A model generated the notes under the pieces. The model did no database searches and was not told where the DNA came from. It was given only the letters and a program-made list of their open reading frames with translations. Shown one piece after another: positions 59,011 through 64,000 of a stretch of 64,000 nt of DNA. The position numbers were made by a program, and so were the translations under genes. The DNA comes from Paratinospora sagittata (Eukaryota > Streptophyta > Magnoliopsida > Ranunculales > Menispermaceae): positions 28,725,816 to 28,789,815 of the forward strand of contig CM069606.1 of the NCBI GenBank assembly GCA_035771175.1, written 5' to 3'. Position 1 is the stretch's first letter, and each line of letters starts with the position of its first letter.

Positions 59011-59048
59011 TAGGTGCCACGTGGCGAAGGGTGCCACGTGACACCTAA
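59011..59048. repeat. Double G-box-like inverted motif at an element junction
   Basis: Two direct copies of ggtgccacgtg (59013, 59030) contain CACGTG, the first within the perfect palindrome gccacgtggc (59016-59025). The ends taggtgccac and gtgacaccta are near-complementary. Confidence 0.7.
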
Positions 59049-59491
59049 TTCTAGTGGATCCAAGGAATCTGAACCTAGGAAACCCAAGGGATCTGAACCT
59101 AGTTCTAGTGGATCCAAGAAGGATGAGGAGGCCGAGGAAAAGAGGAAAGGGAAGGGTCCGAGTACGAGCTAGGCCTACCCACTTTTTGATGTTTTCAAAA
59201 GGGGGAGAAGAGAATTGCAGATATTAAGGCTAAGTTAGCTCAAGAGGGATGCTACAAGTTATGGGGTGTTCATCTGAGTTTCTGTACAATATGTTGACTG
59301 AATAATTATCATGTTCTTGTATAGTGTGATTGTACTCATCTTGTAATTTATATGATGAAATCAGATATACCTGACATGTTTGCAGATATGCTTGACATAC
59401 TTGCTACTCTAAATTCGTTATATGTTTGAGTACATAAATATAATTATCTGCATGATCTATGAGTATTTGAAATCATCAAAAAGGGGAAGAT
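59049..59491 (+). mobile_element. A3 interior, 3' end only
   Basis: The sequence corresponds to A2 38190-38600: the Ser/Lys-rich end of ORF2, its stop and 3' untranslated region. It begins abruptly at the gypsy E end. A local duplication of ctagtggatccaag is present (59051 and 59106). Confidence 0.85.
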
Positions 59492-59835
59492 TTTTATCTC
59501 AATGAACCCCATGATATGAATGTTTTGATGATTCCAAATATCTCTGGTTTGTGTATCTAATGATCTTGTCAAGTGTTTCAGATTTATCAAGAATCAAGAT
59601 CGAAGAATTATGCTCACAAGCCTATTGGATATCACAAGTAAAGTTCCGAGTCAGTCAATACTTAGAATGTAAAGTTTTGCGATCAATTTGCTCTCAGCAA
59701 GATTTAATCGGTTTCATTTCTTGATCTTCACATTTTATAGATATTTCTATGATTTTTAAAGTATTTGATTTTAATCATGTTTTATTGAACTTTAGTCGAG
59801 AAATCGAGAAATCAAAAATCGTTTTTATAGAGTCT

Positions 59836-60345
59836 TTCAGGATGCTAATGTTTTAACAGCGCCCTTCTGGACTTGATAAGTCAGGACGCTGATAAAATAT
59901 TAGGACGCTTACTTGTAAGTAACGACCTCCCATTAGTAAACCAATGAAAGTGTCAAGACGTTGACTTAGCTTCAGCTCGCTGGAAGTTCTCTTAGTTTTT
60001 AATTGATTTCTATCTTTAAGGACGCTGATAGTTATAAGTTGAATAAATTATCAGGATGTTACTTGTACAGGAGCGCCCTCATCCTTACAATCAACTTAAT
60101 AACTTTAAGGGCGCTTACCGTCCTTCAGCGTACTTAATATTGTTTTAAGATTTTAGGACGCTTATTTGTGAGTAGCGCCCTCGTGCATTTAAGTAATTTT
60201 AAAACAAAGCAGGAAACTAACTATCGAGTAACGCCCTAATGACTTAAGTCTTTTAATTGTCAAAGAAAGTCAGGACGCTTACGATTCATTAGCGCCATCA
60301 CTTCATTGTTCAGTAGGACGCTGATGCTTTATGAGCGCCCTCAAA
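59836..60345 (+). repeat. Paired-octamer array in A3 3' LTR
   Basis: Pair aggacgct at 60315-60322 facing agcgccct at 60334-60341, spacer 11 bases. Confidence 0.65.
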
Positions 60346-61024
60346 GGAACAAAACGACAAAAATAATATTTTTGTTGTTCTAACACGTACATCCTTTTCA
60401 CCATCTTTTGAAAACTACTTTTCGTACAAAAATCAACTTTTTGTATTTGTAAGAGATATTATCAGATTCATGAACCACGTCTCTTAAACTTTCCTTATTC
60501 GTGAATATGGAGAAAATTAGAATGTTCATAAAATGTGCAGTTGTCATTTTCGTTATACATTCTAGCTGTTGTGAGTAAACGTTCATATTTGAAATACAAA
60601 TTCAAATTAACAAAAACTTCATCTCTACAAGTCTTTATATACCAGCACTTAACAATCTATTAAGGACCCCCGAAAATTCTCTGAGCCAAAACACTTTTAA
60701 AATTTAGTCGAATTTTCATATGATTCAAAAAGCTTAAGTTATTTTGGTTTCAAAGCGGTTTCTTTGAATTTTTACTTATTCAAAAGATTTTCATACTGAG
60801 ATAAATTTTTATCTTTATTTGAAAATCTATTTGAAAGCTTGAACAATATTTACTCAAATTTTAAGCACTATTTTAACTTAGATTATTCTTGCTGAAAGAG
60901 AAATTTGAGAGAAAGTTCATAGGATACAGTTGTACTCAATTTCATATCTTGTATGTTGTATCAAGATTTTAACAATAGTTATATAAACTACTGAGTTGAT
61001 ATTCTTGTATTCAACAAGTTTTGG

Positions 61025-61212
61025 TCTTCTCACACCTGTAAGTTGAGAACAGTAGTCCTCACACCCGTAAGTTGAGAAAGGTTTAGGTTTGTCTCACACC
61101 CAGAAGTTGGGATAGGTTGGTCTCAAGCCTGCAAGTTGAGCAGTGTAACGGTTGTTCTCAAACCCGCAAGTTGAGAAAAGGTGTAACGGTTTGATTCTCA
61201 TCCGTAAGAGAA
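61025..61212 (+). repeat. Leader hairpin array in A3 3' LTR
   Basis: Six units in the same order as in A2 (33100-33290), the last being gattctcatccgtaagagaatc. Confidence 0.7.
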
Positions 61213-61401
61213 TCCCTTAGTGATAAGGTTTAAAATCCTAACTGAGGAGGTTAGGCAGTGGACGTATGCAAGTAGTTGAACCGCTATAAATCGATTGTGC
61301 ATATTTATTTATATTCCGCACTTTAAATTTGCCACTGTAATTAATTTTAAATTGTCTAAGTTTCCAATTCACCCCCCCTCTTGGACATACCCGGCCCAAC
61401 A

Positions 61402-61698
61402 ATGTCGACCGACGACGTCGTGAATTTTGGTGGCTATAGATGTCTTCACGTAATCCATAAAACCTTGTAAGAATTGTTCCATGCTGGATGGCATTGCTAA
61501 TCTTGCAGCAGGAGCTGGTGCGGCCTGCTCAACGACAGGAACTTTAGTCATTGCTAATCTTGTAGCAGAAGCTGGTGCGGCCCCCTCGTCAAAGGCGTGG
61601 GGAGTAGATTCAGGTCTAGTGGTATCTTGCGGCTGTACGTTCTTAGTCGCTTATCGTGAGGAACTAGGTTCCTGCTAACTCCAGGTTCGGACTGGCAT
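61402..61698 (-). pseudogene. gag: Gypsy D Gag, N-terminal part
   Basis: The gene opens at the ATG at 61698 on the minus strand. It has two early stops (MPVRTWS-stop; SSSR-stop) and then an Ala/Pro-rich region containing a near-duplicate of 19 residues (AAPASATRLAM and AAPAPAARLAM), followed by FLQGFMDYVKTSIATKI. This is a common N-terminal arm of Ty3/gypsy Gag. It ends at the A3 insertion; the middle of the same gene is at 30862-31530. Confidence 0.7.
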
Positions 61699-61710
61699 TG
61701 TCTGCAAATC

Positions 61711-63186
61711 TGATAAGTTGACATTTATATGTGTTTTAGAATATGTTTTAGATGAGTTTTAGGTTAGTTTATTCAACTTTTGATATATATTGTTTTATTT
61801 CGGTATTTACTTTTATAAGTTGGTTTAGTTGATCTTATAAGTGTTTTAATCATTTGTTTTGATTTGTTTTGTAGGTGTTTATATGTATTTGAAGTCAACT
61901 TGGATGATGGAAACATGATACATGAAGATGCAATGAAGATGCATGAAGAAAACAAAGAAAAAAAGGCCAAAAAAAGTTTTGGGCGCCGCAACGCTTATTT
62001 CTTTACCACTGGCGCTGCGCGAAAACCAAACTGCATGACTTTTGTATTTCGGCCATAACTTTCTCAATTTAACTCTGAATTGAACACGATTTTTTCTATG
62101 GATTATTTACTTGAAATAATACAAGATGCATGGGTTTTGAGGTTGATTGGGTGTGGAAAACAATAAGGAAAAGGGCGAGGGAGAAAGCGGATGTGTGATT
62201 CAAAATAGAAACTTTCTAATTTCGTTGCGAACTTTCCTAATTCGACTTGGACTTCTCTTGGATGACTTGCTATTGGCTTGGGCACATAAATACATCATTA
62301 CTTAGGCATTTTAAAGAGGATAGATCATAGAGGAAGGAAGAGGGGAACAAGAACGACTAGGGTTTCAAAAAAAGGAGAAAAAAATCAAGTTCGAGAGGAG
62401 GAGATTCTTCATCAACATCCTATATTTTTCTAGTTTGATTTCCTTTGTTCATGTTCATGTTTATAACATTGTTTTTCATGTTTATTTTCTTGGTTATGAA
62501 CTAGATCATCTATCTAGAGGATAGATAGATCCTAACTTTGATTTTATGTTCTAGTTTAGGGCCTTATTTATTGTTAATGGATTTATGATAGCTTATTTAT
62601 ATTTCTCTATTGTTAATGCTTTCAATATTTTGATCACGGATTGGATGAACTTAGTTCTAGGGTGCGACATTCGAGAGAGGGTACTTTGGATCGGAACAAG
62701 GGAAATATAGCATTGGTTATCGTGAGACCGAGAGGAGATCAAGACCCTTTGAAGTCATTAATGGAAATCACAGATCTTAGTGAGTTTATATTAATTAGAT
62801 CTTTATCGAGAGGTTGAGATCAAGTCCTATAAATATGCTCTAACGTAGCACTCAAGAGAGGGTGTTAGAAACATTAGGATTTTTGGCTTATAAAGTAGGT
62901 GAATACATTGATGATAAATATTTGGAAAGACAGATGATAGTTAGGTGAAATCGATTCTCTAGGTTGTCCCTCTATTGATATTTTGCTATTTTGATTACTT
63001 TCTAGGGTAGTTTTATTTTTTTATTTTAGTTTTAATTACTTGAGCCATTGAATTCAATCATCTAAATAAAGTTAGGGTTAGTGAAGCGGTATTTAGTGTG
63101 AGTGTCAATCTTAGAGGACGACAACCCGATATCTCATCGGTATATATTATAACTTGACATCGTATACTTGCAGTTTGCACATAACA
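61711..63186 (+). mobile_element. Element G copy 2, 5' LTR
   Basis: It begins TGATAAGTTGACATT and ends CACATAACA, 1,476 bases, sharing the TGATAAGTTGA start with F. It is inserted 12 bases upstream of the gypsy D gag ATG. Confidence 0.85.
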
Positions 63187-63191
63187 AGTTT

Positions 63192-63210
63192 TTGGCGCCG
63201 TTGTCGGGGA
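63192..63210 (+). promoter_or_regulatory. Primer binding site of G copy 2
   Basis: The sequence ttggcgccgttgtcgggga is the Athila tRNA-Asp-like site with one change, and is closer to consensus than in copy 1. Confidence 0.85.
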
Positions 63211-63316
63211 TTGATTCACTTTATTTTCACTAATATCGTTAGTAACTACCTTTGATTTTAATTTAGATTTTAATTTTTCTGATTTTTCTTATGTTTTTTT
63301 TTTCTTTTGTAGAGCA

Positions 63317-64000
63317 ATGATGTACAATTTCAACCACTCAACTTTCCAAGATAGTTTCGGGAGAGTTGATCCTTTTACAACGTTGTCGGCATCAATTTCC
63401 CGCCTTCAACATCAAATATTCAAGCTTATTGAGGCAAGATCTCAATTTACTGTAGAGAGAATGGGAACTGCAAGCATGGGATATTCAGGAATGAGTTCAT
63501 GAATAGAGCAGGTTCATTATGGTAACCATTGGGCTTATGATTGTATGGGTGACCCTTTACCCTATCAATACCATTCGGGTATTTATAACCATGAGAACTA
63601 CTCCTATGACTATTCATGGAATGACTTGCAACCTCTACTAGATATGTATAATCAAGTGGAAAAGAAACCATCCTTAGAAGATATACTTACTAATTATCTA
63701 TCGAAAGCAAGGTCGGATAAGAGTGAGCCTAGGTTAAACAATTGATGGAATGATCTGCAACCTCAATTGGATGTCTACAATCAAGTGGAGAAGAAGCCGT
63801 CGTTGGAAGATCTAATTAATGATTTTGTGAAAAAAAGAGAGGAAAGCATTAAGAGGGATGCACATGGACAAAATGGAAGCTTCAACGAAAAATATAGAGG
63901 GTTTTATGGGGCAAATAATTTCATCTCTTAATGTTCAACATCAAAGAGATTCCTTCTTGAGTGATGAAGAAGATGTCAAGGGGGCTGATTCAGTATATCA
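63317..64000 (+). pseudogene. G copy 2: Gag-linker protein (continues past window)
   Basis: Collinear with 40269-40950 of copy 1. It opens MMYNFNHSTFQDSFGR. A TGA (where copy 1 has TGT) stops it at 63500; the CAG that became TAG in copy 1 is intact here. A second stop, TGA, replaces CAA at 63743. The two WND/NDLQPL-type modules are both present (63620 and 63750). The frame runs to the window edge. Confidence 0.6.

Larger units (their letters stand above)
54052..59048 (-). mobile_element. Gypsy E interior, degenerate, interrupted
   Basis: The purine tract is at 54052-54066 (minus strand ttaaggagggtagat). The region 54067-55183 continues the interior, but no domain is recognisable. After the solo LTR (55184-57176) another 1.87 kb (57182-59048) has no recognisable coding sequence. 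This part is very AT-rich; it contains a T16 run near 57943. It ends in two G-box-like motifs. No 5' LTR or gag is seen, so E is truncated on the right. Confidence 0.45.
59492..61401 (+). mobile_element. A3 3' LTR
   Basis: It starts with TTTTATCTCAATGAACC (TGTT changed to TTTT) and ends CCCGGCCCAACA, 1,910 bases. The following atgtc matches the atgtt before the A2 5' LTR, and gypsy D gag resumes right after it. Confidence 0.9.

Noticed and set aside
1..64000. A host protein-coding gene hidden among the repeats.
   Set aside because: All longer frames match retroelement domains or LTR sequence; no exon-like series with splice sites was supported by eye.

Overview
The window looks like repeat-packed heterochromatin from a flowering plant nuclear genome, probably a eudicot. 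It is AT-rich and has no recognisable host gene, rRNA or tRNA. Nearly every base that can be explained belongs to nested, degraded LTR retrotransposons: Ty1/copia of Sirevirus type (tRNA-iMet primer site, Sirevirus-like Gag and LTR motifs), Ty3/gypsy of chromovirus type (C, D, E) and Ty3/gypsy of Athila type (F, G, H; tRNA-Asp-like primer site). All coding regions are broken by stops and frameshifts, so they are annotated as pseudogenes.

Layout. A minus-strand gypsy element (D) is the backbone: its 3' LTR is near 2431-3406, its pol and protease remnants at 3407-5606, the middle of its gag at 30862-31530 and the gag N-terminus at 61402-61698. The first insertion block is a B-family Sirevirus-like element (5607-14406). 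It is itself split by a solo LTR (10326-13085) and followed by gypsy C (LTR pieces 14407-16659 and 25900-30861, gag-protease 24012-25899). C holds A-family element A1 (16660-24011) and another solo LTR (27120-29431).

The second block is A-family copy A2/A3. Its outer ends, 31531 and 61401, are flanked by near-identical 5-bp duplications (atgtt/atgtc). Between them lie a complete A2 interior (33474-38600), a truncated 3' LTR, a second copy of D gag joined to Athila-like element G (38885-42473), an Athila LTR fragment (H), gypsy E, an almost intact Athila-type element F (44047-53755) inserted in the E LTR, a solo LTR (55184-57176), and the end of A3 (59049-61401). D gag and G then appear a second time (61402-64000). 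The order A interior / A LTR / D gag / G therefore occurs twice, about 21-23 kb apart, which indicates a segmental duplication.

Biology. The A-family elements have Gag but no visible reverse transcriptase, integrase or protease. In place of pol they carry a long second ORF with the 'putative plant transposon protein' domain, a coiled coil and a PKRKRP nuclear-localisation-like motif. F has gag-protease, no RT or integrase, and a related ORF in the place where Athila elements normally carry their env-like gene. Both are inferred to be non-autonomous and to depend on helper elements.

The Sirevirus-like LTRs have two further structures shared by otherwise divergent subfamilies. In U3 there is an array of paired octamers (aggacgct facing agcgccct). 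In the leader region there is an array of hairpins with a near-constant cccgtaa-type loop and stems that change but still pair. These, the duplicated Gag subdomain and the shared ORF2 are the most interesting content of the window.
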